Origin: a virus
IMG/VR virus record: IMGVR_UViG_3300030102_002108
Coordinates: 1 to 23,471 of that record
Length of the DNA stretch: 23,471 nucleotides
Reading direction: 5' to 3' (one strand)
Shown: piece by piece, positions 1 to 6,786 of the stretch
How the letters are laid out: every line of letters begins with the position of its first letter
Position numbering within the stretch: position 1 is the stretch's first letter
Position numbers and translations under genes: made by a program
The notes under the pieces: model-generated
Told to the model about the DNA's origin: nothing
The model's database searches: none
Seen by the model: only the letters and a program-made list of their open reading frames with translations

Positions 1-1
1 G

Positions 2-292
2 TACCGCAGCAAGGATACTGGTGAGCTTCACATGCTCGCGGACTGGGTGTTCCTGCAGCCAATCGAAGAGGAGGAGCCAGAGGAGAGCGAGATTATTGTC
101 GTTGACCTCAAGCCCAAGACTCACCTCAAAGCAAAAGTTTTCTGCTGCCCCAAGGACATGATTACTCAAGGCGTCAAGCCGGGAGACATCGTAGGGTTTA
201 AGAAGAACAGAGACTATGAGATGCGATTGGAGGACGACACTACTGTCTTCCGTATGCGCTCAGAAGAAATGATGTATGTCGAGGAGTCCTAA
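2..292 (+). CDS. GroES/gp31-like co-chaperonin (5'-partial at window edge)
   Basis: The frame is open to the left edge, so the start may lie outside the window; the first internal ATG is at 32 but homologous residues appear before it. The alignment to GroES (Cpn10) is by eye. LHMLADWVFLQP matches the first strand (RPLHDRVIV in E. coli). EIIVVD matches the mobile loop with its I-V-L GroEL-binding tripeptide. KAKVFCC matches RGEVLAVG, VKPGDIVGF matches VKVGDIVIF, and the end (VFRMRSEEMMYVEE) matches VLIMSESDILAIVE. The stretch between mobile loop and the next strand is short, so the roof hairpin may be reduced. The family caps host GroEL to fold large substrates; T4 gp31 does this for the capsid protein. 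It stands directly upstream of the packaging and capsid genes, which suits that role. Its stop overlaps the next gene's start by 17 bp. Family fairly sure, capsid role inferred. Confidence 0.72.
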   Translation, partial: YRSKDTGELHMLADWVFLQPIEEEEPEESEIIVVDLKPKTHLKAKVFCCPKDMITQGVKPGDIVGFKKNRDYEMRLEDDTTVFRMRSEEMMYVEES

Positions 293-569
293 GTTCGAGA
301 CCATCGAAGCTTCTCGCAGGCTGATGGATAGCATGGCAGTCGCAATCAACAACATGATTGAAGAGGTTAAGCGTCCTGTAGACCCGGAGGCTGGCGGTGC
401 TGCACGCAAGGCTGAGCTGCAGTCTATCAAGCAGACCGCTACAGATTGCAAAGAGCTGTTAATCGAAAGGCAGCGGCTGGAGCAGATGGTCAAAGACCTG
501 AGCGAGAACGGCAGCATCGACGAGGATAAGGACTACTCAGGCGGCTTTGCAGAAAGATTCAGTAAGTGA
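276..569 (+). CDS. Small helical protein, candidate terminase small subunit
   Basis: A 97-residue protein, largely alpha-helical and charged. A helix-forming segment (about residues 8-31) is followed by a second, coiled-coil-like one (about 45-75, with K-E-L-L-I-E-R-Q-R-L-E-Q-M-V) and an acidic tail ending GGFAERFSK. The ATG at 276 lies inside the last codons of the co-chaperonin, and its stop overlaps the GTG start of the large terminase by 4 bp (GTGA), so the three genes are probably translationally coupled. Small terminases usually sit just before the large subunit and are short helical proteins. The call rests on that position and the composition, and on my recollection that Bacteroidota phages carry similar proteins ending in GFAE-K-like tails here. 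I see no clear helix-turn-helix. It could instead be an unrelated small assembly factor. Confidence 0.45.
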   Translation: MSRSPKFETIEASRRLMDSMAVAINNMIEEVKRPVDPEAGGAARKAELQSIKQTATDCKELLIERQRLEQMVKDLSENGSIDEDKDYSGGFAERFSK

Positions 570-2707
570 CGGGGCTGGTAGACATAGAGAAGTACGACGA
601 ACCAGTCGTATCCATTTGCCCGCGCGGCACTCTCGGGGACGTCATTGACATCTCCGGTCTACCTATCTGTTTGCCTAAGCAGCCACGAAAGAAAGACATT
701 GCAGGGTACGACCTACCCGCTCACCTACAGACTTGGGCTAGGACAGAGATGCCTAGTGAGCTTGCTCGCATCAAGTCTATGGACGAGTGGTACGAAATGC
801 CCAAGGAGTTTCGCCAAAGGTTCTCTCCCTTTATCGAGGAGGAGTTCCGCAGGCGCAGAGAAGGGTACTGGTTCTACAACAACGGAGAACCTACCTACAT
901 CACTGGGCGTCACTACATGATGCTTCAGTGGAGCAAGATAGATATTGGCTATCCTAGTTTCCTAGACTTCCAACGGAAGCTCTTCGTCCATCAGGCCGCG
1001 TGTGAGGCTGACCCCAGATGCCTTGGTCAACTGTATACCAAGTGTCGTCGCTCAGGGTACACCAACATGTCCGCCTGCGTTCTTGTAGACGAAGCCACAC
1101 AGGTCAAGGACAAACTTTTGGGTATCCAGTCGAAGACGGGTAAGGACGCGCAGGAGAACGTCTTCATGAAGAAGGTCGTTGCTATCTTCAAGTCCTACCC
1201 GTTCTTCTTTAAGCCTATCCAAGACGGTACTACCAACCCGCGTATGGAGTTGGCGTTCAGAGAACCGTCCAAAAGGATTACCAAGAACAACAAGACCTCT
1301 GTCAAAGGGGATGCCCTGAACACAATCATCAACTGGAAGAATACCACGAACAATGCCTACGATGGCGAGAAATTACATATCTTGTATCTCGATGAGGCAG
1401 GCAAGTGGGAGAAACCAACAGACATCAGAGAAGCATGGAGGATACAACGGACTTGCTTGATTGTGGGACGCCGTGTTATCGGGAAGGCGCTTGTGGGCAG
1501 CACCGTCAACCCGATGGACAAAGGTGGTCAAGAATACAAAGAGCTTTGGAAAGATTCAGACCCACAAGAACGCAACAAAAACGGAAGGACAACCTCAGGA
1601 TTGTACAAAATCTTCATTCCGGCTTACGAAGCCTTAGAGGGCTTCTTCGACAAGTACGGCAAGCCAATCATCGAGACTCCGGAGCAGGAGGTGGAGACGC
1701 TGGACGGGGAAACCGTAGAGATAGGCGCAAGGGAGTTTCTAAAAAACGAAAGGGACGCTCTAAAGCATGACGCCCGGGAGATGAACGAAATTGTTCGTCA
1801 GTTCCCCTTTACTACAGACGAGGCGTTCCGCGATAGCGTCGAGGGCTCTCTGTTCAACATCGGAAAGATTTACGAGCAGATTGACCACAACGAAAACATG
1901 TATCCAGACCCTGTGGTCCGTGGCAACTTCACATGGAAGGGAGGCGTCAGGGACACGGAGGTTGTGTTTGTTCCTACCTCAGAGGGCAGATGGTTCGTGT
2001 CTTGGATGCCGCCACTCGACCTCAGGAATCAAAAGGTAACTGAAAGGGGGAAGCTTGTAGCCCCCAACAAACTGATTGGCTGTGGTGGTGTTGACTCTTA
2101 TGACATCGACGCTACTACAGACGGGAGGGGTTCAAAGGGAGCGTGTCACATCTACAACAAGTTTAACATGCGGGCCCCCTCTAACATGTTTGTTGCAGAG
2201 TACTGCTCCCGCCCTCCTATGGCAAAAATCTTCTACGAGGATGTGCTGATGGCAGCCTACTTCTTTGGCTACCCACTCCTCGTGGAGAACAACAAGTACG
2301 GTATCGTAAGATACTTTGAGTCAAGAGGTTACGACGGCTACCTACTGGATAGACCACAGCATCTCACCACGGCGGGGTCTGTTGCAACCAAGACCAAGGG
2401 TATCCCGTCTAACTCACAGGATGTCATCCACACACATGCACAAGCGATTGAGGACTACATACACAACCACGTGGGAATCAATGAGAAGGGAGAGGTTGGC
2501 AGGATGTATTTTAACCGCACTCTCGAGGATTGGATTGGCTACAGAATTGACAACAGAACTAAGTTTGACTTGACAATTAGTGCGGGGCTTGCGTTGCTTG
2601 CTGCACAGACTGTCGTACAGAAGAAAAAAGCGGCTGACTTTACAGGCAAGAAGTTCTTCCGCAAATACACCTACACACCGGGCGGGCTCTCAAAACCCTC
2701 TAAGTGA
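566..2707 (+). CDS. Terminase large subunit (packaging ATPase and nuclease)
   Basis: This 713-residue motor cuts concatemeric DNA and pumps it through the portal into the procapsid. In order: an N-terminal region to about 150; a degenerate P-loop KCRRSGYTNMS (159-169); Walker B HILYLDEA (271-278, D276/E277); a coupling motif GSTVNP (311-316); then an RNase H-like nuclease with GGVDSYDID (D510, D513), VEN (E574) and a third acidic cluster DVIHTHAQAIEDY (D619, E629, D630). The P-loop lacks the usual G-K-[ST]; arginines at 161-162 may take over, as in several terminase families with a shifted or substituted lysine. The start is GTG at 566, four bases inside the preceding gene; the first residues MTGLVDIEKYD continue without an in-frame ATG nearby. 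Motif order and length are normal for the family, so I am confident of function. Confidence 0.93.
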   Translation: MTGLVDIEKYDEPVVSICPRGTLGDVIDISGLPICLPKQPRKKDIAGYDLPAHLQTWARTEMPSELARIKSMDEWYEMPKEFRQRFSPFIEEEFRRRREGYWFYNNGEPTYITGRHYMMLQWSKIDIGYPSFLDFQRKLFVHQAACEADPRCLGQLYTKCRRSGYTNMSACVLVDEATQVKDKLLGIQSKTGKDAQENVFMKKVVAIFKSYPFFFKPIQDGTTNPRMELAFREPSKRITKNNKTSVKGDALNTIINWKNTTNNAYDGEKLHILYLDEAGKWEKPTDIREAWRIQRTCLIVGRRVIGKALVGSTVNPMDKGGQEYKELWKDSDPQERNKNGRTTSGLYKIFIPAYEALEGFFDKYGKPIIETPEQEVETLDGETVEIGAREFLKNERDALKHDAREMNEIVRQFPFTTDEAFRDSVEGSLFNIGKIYEQIDHNENMYPDPVVRGNFTWKGGVRDTEVVFVPTSEGRWFVSWMPPLDLRNQKVTERGKLVAPNKLIGCGGVDSYDIDATTDGRGSKGACHIYNKFNMRAPSNMFVAEYCSRPPMAKIFYEDVLMAAYFFGYPLLVENNKYGIVRYFESRGYDGYLLDRPQHLTTAGSVATKTKGIPSNSQDVIHTHAQAIEDYIHNHVGINEKGEVGRMYFNRTLEDWIGYRIDNRTKFDLTISAGLALLAAQTVVQKKKAADFTGKKFFRKYTYTPGGLSKPSK

Positions 2708-2714
2708 TTTTGTT

Positions 2715-2722
2715 TATATTTG
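2715..2722 (+). promoter_or_regulatory. Putative Bacteroidota-type promoter upstream of portal
   Basis: TATATTTG fits the Bacteroidota -7 consensus TAnnTTTG. It lies in the 40-bp gap between terminase and portal, 26 bp before the portal ATG, inside the 16-mer TTTTGTTTATATTTGC (2708-2723) that recurs exactly at 11124-11139. No TTG -33 element is found at the usual 19-20 bp distance, so the promoter may depend on a phage factor or extended -7 contacts. Predicted from sequence only. Confidence 0.55.
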
Positions 2723-2747
2723 CACATTGCCTGTAATACAGTAAGTA

Positions 2748-5186
2748 ATGAAGGGTCACAAGCCAAAGTCGTATTCCCAGTTCCCAGACCCTATGGCGCC
2801 AGCGAGCGTCAAGGCAAGTGAGGACTATGGAATCGCTTATGCTAAATCTATCGAGGCACAATGGGGAGGCCTCGACGATTTTTCTCACGGGTTCGGAAAG
2901 CGACTCGTCGAGTTCAATCGAAACAGAGATTACGCTAACGGTACGCAAGATACATCAATCTACAAACAAATCCTAAACAGCATGGACACCCAAGCGGGTG
3001 ACGGAACGCTGCTTAACCTTGATTGGTCACCAGTTCCAATCGTTCCTAAGTTTGTTCGGATTGTAGTAAACAAGATTCTTTCTCGCAAGTTCCGCCCCAA
3101 CGTGGAGGCGATTGACCCCATGTCAAAGGACGAGAAGGAGAAGAAAAAGATTCTAGCCAAGTTTGCTATTGAAGAAAGAGAGGTCATTGAGGAAGCCAAG
3201 TCGCTTGGCCTCAACACAGCTGCTGTGCCAGAAGGACTCCCCGACAACAGCGAAGAGGCTGAGATTTACTTGGCTGATAGTATCAAGACTAGTGCTGAGG
3301 TGGCTGCTCAACTTGCTACTAAACTTACTCTTGATTGGAATGACTTTGATGACGTCGTATTCCGTAGAGCTGTGGAGGACCTTGTGGTCAATGGCATGGC
3401 TGTGGTTAAGAGGAGCAACGACCCGACTTACGGAATCAAGACGGAGTATGTAGACCCCGCTCAGTTCATCCACTCCAGCACGGAGGACCCCAACTTCTCT
3501 GACATCGTATACGCCGGGCATGTCAAGCGCATGTCCATCCAAGAGCTCAAGAGAGTTGCTGGGACTGACATCCCGGAGGAGGAGTACAAGAAGATTGCGA
3601 AGGCGGTGATGAATCGCACCTACAACAACGCGGCTCAGTTCAACCAAACTGTCTACGACAGAACTCGCGGCACTCACGTCTACGGCTACGACGAATACTT
3701 GGTCGACGTCTTGGACTTTGAGTTCCTCGGTGTCGATGATATGATTTACGAGGAGAAGACCTCGCAGTTCGGCAACATTGGTTTCTACTACAAGGGAGAA
3801 AGCTACAAGCTGCCCAACGACTCTGTCTACGACAGGAAGATTCACACCATGCCAAACATGTGTGTGTACGGAGGTTCCTACGTCATCGGTAGCGGCCTGT
3901 TGTTCGGGTACGGCATGAAGAGGGACATCCCCAAGAACATGCACGACCTGACTCGCGCTCGTCTTTCGTACAGCGTAGTCGCCACAAACTTCCGTCGTCA
4001 GATGCCCAAGTCTATGGTGTCATCTGTCATCGGCTTTGCTGACCAGCTCCAGCTTACCCACCTCAAGATTCAACAAGCCATCGCCAAGGCCAAGCCTGAC
4101 GGATTGATTGTAGACATCGAAGGTTTGGAGAATGTGCAGCTTGGTGCAGGAGGAGAGCTTCAACCGCTCGACATCCAAGACATCTACGAGCAGACTGGTG
4201 TCTTCTACTACAGAAGCAAGAACCCAGAGGGTGGATTCCAAAACCCACCTGTTCGTCCTCTTGACAACACCATCCGAAACATCAACGAGCTGATTGGTTT
4301 GTACAACCACTACCTCCGTATGATTCGTGACGTCACGGGTGTTAACGAGGTTCTTGATGGTAGCTCACCAAAGTCTGACGCTCTTGTCGGCGTTCGCCAG
4401 CAGCAACTCGCTGCAGGGAACAACGCTATCAACGACATCACCAACGGAGCATCTGTCTTGTACAAGAGAGTGTGCGATGACGTAGTGAAGTGCTTGCAGG
4501 TTCTGCCTCCTGACTCAATCATCTACGAGGCGTACGAAAGAGCTATTGGAACTACCAGCATGGAAGTACTTTCTTCGTTTGCTTCTCTGCCACTTCACAA
4601 CTACGGTGTGATTGTGGAACGAGAGATGTCAGACGAAGCCAAACTGTTACTCGAACAAAACATCCAGCAGTCACTTGCACAAAGAGAGATTGACCTTGAG
4701 GACGCTATGGCAATCCGCCGTCTCAAAGATTTGGACCAAGCGGAAAGACTCCTCATCATCAGGCGCAAGCGTAGAATCGCCGCGTTGCAGCAGCAACAGC
4801 AGCAACAAATGCAGATGCAAGCGCAGGTGAACATGCAGTCTCAGCAGGCCGCTGCTCAGCTCCGCATGCAAGAAGTCCAGATGAAGGGGCAGATTGACAT
4901 GCAGAAGATTCAGGCTCAGGGTCAAGTCGAGCTTCAGATTCTTCAGGCCCGTCAGCAAATGGAGGGTCAGGTCCAGATGGCTAAGATGCAGATGAATGCA
5001 CAAACTCAGGCAGCTGACAAGCAGTTCCGCATGGAGCTTGAGAAGAGCAAGGATGACAGAAAGGACTCTCGCGTTGACAAGCAGGCTGTGGCTCAGTCCA
5101 AGCTTATCTCTCAGCGCAAGGGCACGCGCCCTGAGCTTGAAGACCAAGACAGCAGAGACATCATCCAAGAACTGATGAGACGATGA
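2748..5186 (+). CDS. Portal protein with long C-terminal hendecad helix
   Basis: An 812-residue protein directly after the large terminase. The portal is the dodecameric ring at one capsid vertex that binds terminase and through which DNA enters and leaves. The body is rich in helices with a stem/wing-like middle: VEDLVVNGMAVVKRS (207-221), YVDPAQFIHSS, and RDVTGVNEVLDGSSPKSDALVGVRQQQLAAG (527-557), the last typical of large podovirus portals. The C-terminus is unusual: seven glutamines (681-687), then seven 11-residue repeats (690-766) with Q at position 4 and a hydrophobic residue at position 5 of every unit. I infer a helical barrel projecting into the capsid, as in P22 portal. Start ATG at 2748 follows an A/T-rich leader and a promoter-like element; the stop overlaps the next ATG (ATGA). 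Length is in the range I recall for crAss-like portals. Confidence 0.88.
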   Translation: MKGHKPKSYSQFPDPMAPASVKASEDYGIAYAKSIEAQWGGLDDFSHGFGKRLVEFNRNRDYANGTQDTSIYKQILNSMDTQAGDGTLLNLDWSPVPIVPKFVRIVVNKILSRKFRPNVEAIDPMSKDEKEKKKILAKFAIEEREVIEEAKSLGLNTAAVPEGLPDNSEEAEIYLADSIKTSAEVAAQLATKLTLDWNDFDDVVFRRAVEDLVVNGMAVVKRSNDPTYGIKTEYVDPAQFIHSSTEDPNFSDIVYAGHVKRMSIQELKRVAGTDIPEEEYKKIAKAVMNRTYNNAAQFNQTVYDRTRGTHVYGYDEYLVDVLDFEFLGVDDMIYEEKTSQFGNIGFYYKGESYKLPNDSVYDRKIHTMPNMCVYGGSYVIGSGLLFGYGMKRDIPKNMHDLTRARLSYSVVATNFRRQMPKSMVSSVIGFADQLQLTHLKIQQAIAKAKPDGLIVDIEGLENVQLGAGGELQPLDIQDIYEQTGVFYYRSKNPEGGFQNPPVRPLDNTIRNINELIGLYNHYLRMIRDVTGVNEVLDGSSPKSDALVGVRQQQLAAGNNAINDITNGASVLYKRVCDDVVKCLQVLPPDSIIYEAYERAIGTTSMEVLSSFASLPLHNYGVIVEREMSDEAKLLLEQNIQQSLAQREIDLEDAMAIRRLKDLDQAERLLIIRRKRRIAALQQQQQQQMQMQAQVNMQSQQAAAQLRMQEVQMKGQIDMQKIQAQGQVELQILQARQQMEGQVQMAKMQMNAQTQAADKQFRMELEKSKDDRKDSRVDKQAVAQSKLISQRKGTRPELEDQDSRDIIQELMRR
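4815..5045 (+). repeat. Seven degenerate 33-bp units encoding hendecad repeats in the portal
   Basis: Residues 690-766 of the portal divide into seven consecutive 11-residue units: MQAQVNMQSQQ, AAAQLRMQEVQ, MKGQIDMQKIQ, AQGQVELQILQ, ARQQMEGQVQM, AKMQMNAQTQA, ADKQFRMELEK. Position 4 is Q in all seven, position 5 is V/L/I/M/F in all seven, position 8 is Q in six and E in one, and position 1 is A or M. The DNA units are diverged, so the period is held at the protein level. Confidence 0.85.
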
Positions 5187-5488
5187 GCAAGGAGGCAATG
5201 AGAGCGCGAATCAAGCGCATGCTCAAGAAGCACGGACTCAGCGGTGTAAACAAACCCAAGAAGACTCCAAGTCACCCGAAGAAATCCCACATGGTATTGG
5301 CCAAGGAGGGAGACAAGATTAAGCTTATCCGCTTCGGAGAACAGGGCGCTAAGACTGCTGGTAAACCAAAAGCAGGAGAGTCTGACAAGATGAAGAAGAA
5401 GCGAGCGAGCTTCAAGTCAAGACACTCAAGAAACATCAAGAAGGGCAAGATGAGTGCCGCCTACTGGGCCAACAAAGTCAAGTGGTAA
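5183..5488 (+). CDS. Small very basic conserved phage protein
   Basis: A 101-residue lysine/arginine-rich protein, coupled to the portal through a 4-bp ATGA overlap. The N-terminal third is basic (ARIKRMLKKHGLSG, KPKKTPSHPKKS). The rest forms a compact motif: KLIRFGEQGAKTAGKP, then KKKRASFKSRHSRNIKKGK and MSAAYWANKVKW at the C-terminus. From memory, the RFG-QG ... ARH-NI-KGK-S-AYWA-KVKW pattern recurs in short proteins of marine phages and some algal viruses, with no assigned function that I can state. The charge suggests nucleic acid binding, and the position between portal and head genes suggests a virion or packaging part. No transmembrane segment or signal peptide is present. Its start has no Shine-Dalgarno sequence. 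Confidence 0.75.
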   Translation: MSKEAMRARIKRMLKKHGLSGVNKPKKTPSHPKKSHMVLAKEGDKIKLIRFGEQGAKTAGKPKAGESDKMKKKRASFKSRHSRNIKKGKMSAAYWANKVKW

Positions 5489-5495
5489 TGTTTCA

Positions 5496-5503
5496 TATAT
5501 TTG
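5496..5503 (+). promoter_or_regulatory. Putative Bacteroidota-type promoter of the head block
   Basis: TATATTTG in the 31-bp gap before the 130-residue gene, 16 bp upstream of its ATG, so the leader would be about 10 nt. The surrounding TGTTTCATATATTTGC resembles but is not identical to the 16-mer shared by the other two sites. No -33 TTG is seen at the expected distance. Confidence 0.5.
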
Positions 5504-5519
5504 CATCAAAGAATAACTA

Positions 5520-5912
5520 ATGGCAACAGTAACCGCACAAATCAATTTGACCAGCACAGACTTGCTGTCTGATGAACTGTCTGTCAGTGTTTCTACAGAT
5601 GTCACTGCAGCCAACACTACAGGCTTGGCTCGCCGCCCTGTGACGGCCACAAGTGTAGGAGGCAGCGCAACGCTATTGTTTGAAGCATCAGACTTCAGCG
5701 CACCAGCGTACTTGTATGTCAAGAACACAGATAGCACTGCAACAGACTACATCTTTGTGTACGACGGAACCACAAGTGGCAACCCTGTCATCTTAAAACT
5801 GGCTGGTGGTGACTGGGCATTCCTGCCGCTCAACGCAGGAATCCAGCTCAAAGCATACGCTACAACTAACCCAACACTCGTTGAGTTCATGGTAATCGGA
5901 ACTGACGCCTAA
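5520..5912 (+). CDS. Small beta-rich virion protein, possible head decoration
   Basis: A 130-residue protein, first gene after a promoter-like element. It is rich in S, T, A and V with alternating hydrophobic patterns expected of a beta sandwich: LLFEASDFSAPAYLYVKNTD near residues 50-70, then DYIFVYDG and GDWAFLPLNAGIQLKAY. The YLYVKNTDS... WAFLPL-G pattern reminds me of short structural proteins in marine phage virions, but I cannot name a characterised homologue. Function is unproven; a capsid decoration or vertex protein fits the place between portal and capsid genes. There are no cysteines and no membrane segment. The ATG at 5520 follows AAAGAATAACTA, without a Shine-Dalgarno. Confidence 0.72.
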   Translation: MATVTAQINLTSTDLLSDELSVSVSTDVTAANTTGLARRPVTATSVGGSATLLFEASDFSAPAYLYVKNTDSTATDYIFVYDGTTSGNPVILKLAGGDWAFLPLNAGIQLKAYATTNPTLVEFMVIGTDA

Positions 5913-5922
5913 TAGATAAGAC

Positions 5923-6762
5923 ATGGGATTTCAAAGACACGATGTAAGAAACGGCGCTAAGAATCTCGGAAGAGATGTGCTGACAAACCGCATGCTCACG
6001 GGCGGGACGCAAACAGTAATCTTGCGTGGCAACACTGACGGAGAAAAGGACTTTGAGGCCGGGATGGTTTTGAAGAATGAAACCGTTGCTATGATTCCAG
6101 ACGATACGAGAGGCTGGGTTTACGACAGCTCCAACGACTACTACAAAGTTAAGATTGGAACGACCAACGTCTCTCCATTGAAAATTGTCAACATGTACGG
6201 AGAGGAGGCCACGTACTCCGCTAACTGTCTGTTGAAGGGGACTAAAGTGCTGGTTGACTCTGCGGAGTTTCCTCAGTACAATGGCAGCTACACTCTTGTT
6301 CAAGCCGCTATTGAGAACACCAATGACTGCGTGCTTTACCTTTCTGCAGACGCCCCCGGCAACCTGTTTGGTGATGCCGACCTCGGTGCAGAGCTCGCGG
6401 ACAGGGTTCACCGAACCAATGACCTCAACAAGATTTTCGTAACCGTCTTGCCATTTGCTCCTGCTTTCTGCGTGGAGATGCTTGGCGTTGACGGTGTCGA
6501 CGCGGGTACAGATGACGCTCGCACCACCCCAGCTACGTTCAGAATGAACAATGTGGCGGGCACGGCAGAGCAGCCAATCGACTACCCAGACGGTCAGGTG
6601 GTGTACGGTGAGATTACTCACTTTACACCCCAAGCCGCCAACACGCACTACGCCATCCTTTACTGCCAAGACAAGCCTAGCTTGGAGTTCTCACCATACA
6701 ACCAAAACGTGAGATTCACTGCAAGCAACAAGAAGTCTGCAGGTTCAGGACGGCACTCGTAA
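5923..6762 (+). CDS. Hypothetical protein in the head gene block
   Basis: A 279-residue protein I do not recognise. It begins MGFQRHDVRNGAKNLGRD and is then mostly beta-rich with few long helices: GWVYDSSNDYYKVKIGTTN (67-85), KGTKVLVDSAEFPQYNGSYTLV (105-126), CVLYLSADAPGN and YGEITHFTPQAANTHYAILY (227-246). The C-terminus is small and polar (KKSAGSGRHS). It starts 10 bp after the preceding stop, so both probably share one transcript from the 5496 promoter. Together with the 130-residue gene it may form a pair of virion surface proteins (head fibre or auxiliary), since it stands between portal and scaffold; this is inference from position. No signal peptide, catalytic motif or coiled coil is visible. 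Confidence 0.7.
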   Translation: MGFQRHDVRNGAKNLGRDVLTNRMLTGGTQTVILRGNTDGEKDFEAGMVLKNETVAMIPDDTRGWVYDSSNDYYKVKIGTTNVSPLKIVNMYGEEATYSANCLLKGTKVLVDSAEFPQYNGSYTLVQAAIENTNDCVLYLSADAPGNLFGDADLGAELADRVHRTNDLNKIFVTVLPFAPAFCVEMLGVDGVDAGTDDARTTPATFRMNNVAGTAEQPIDYPDGQVVYGEITHFTPQAANTHYAILYCQDKPSLEFSPYNQNVRFTASNKKSAGSGRHS

Positions 6763-6786
6763 TTAACATTCACCAAATTCAATTAA

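Noticed and set aside
1405-1770. 121-codon plus-strand frame within the terminase gene
   Set aside because: Out-of-frame with terminase, which has its coupling motif in this interval. The alternative product is an arginine-rich composition artefact.
3153-3944. 263-codon open frame on the minus strand inside the portal gene
   Set aside because: It is in the mirror codon register of the portal and results from few TTA, CTA and TCA codons. The portal reading has clear family features, and the antisense product looks like composition only.
5887-6669. 260-codon minus-strand frame opposite the 279-residue gene
   Set aside because: Same mirror register effect. It has no promoter or recognisable motif, and the plus-strand gene fits the tight operon spacing.
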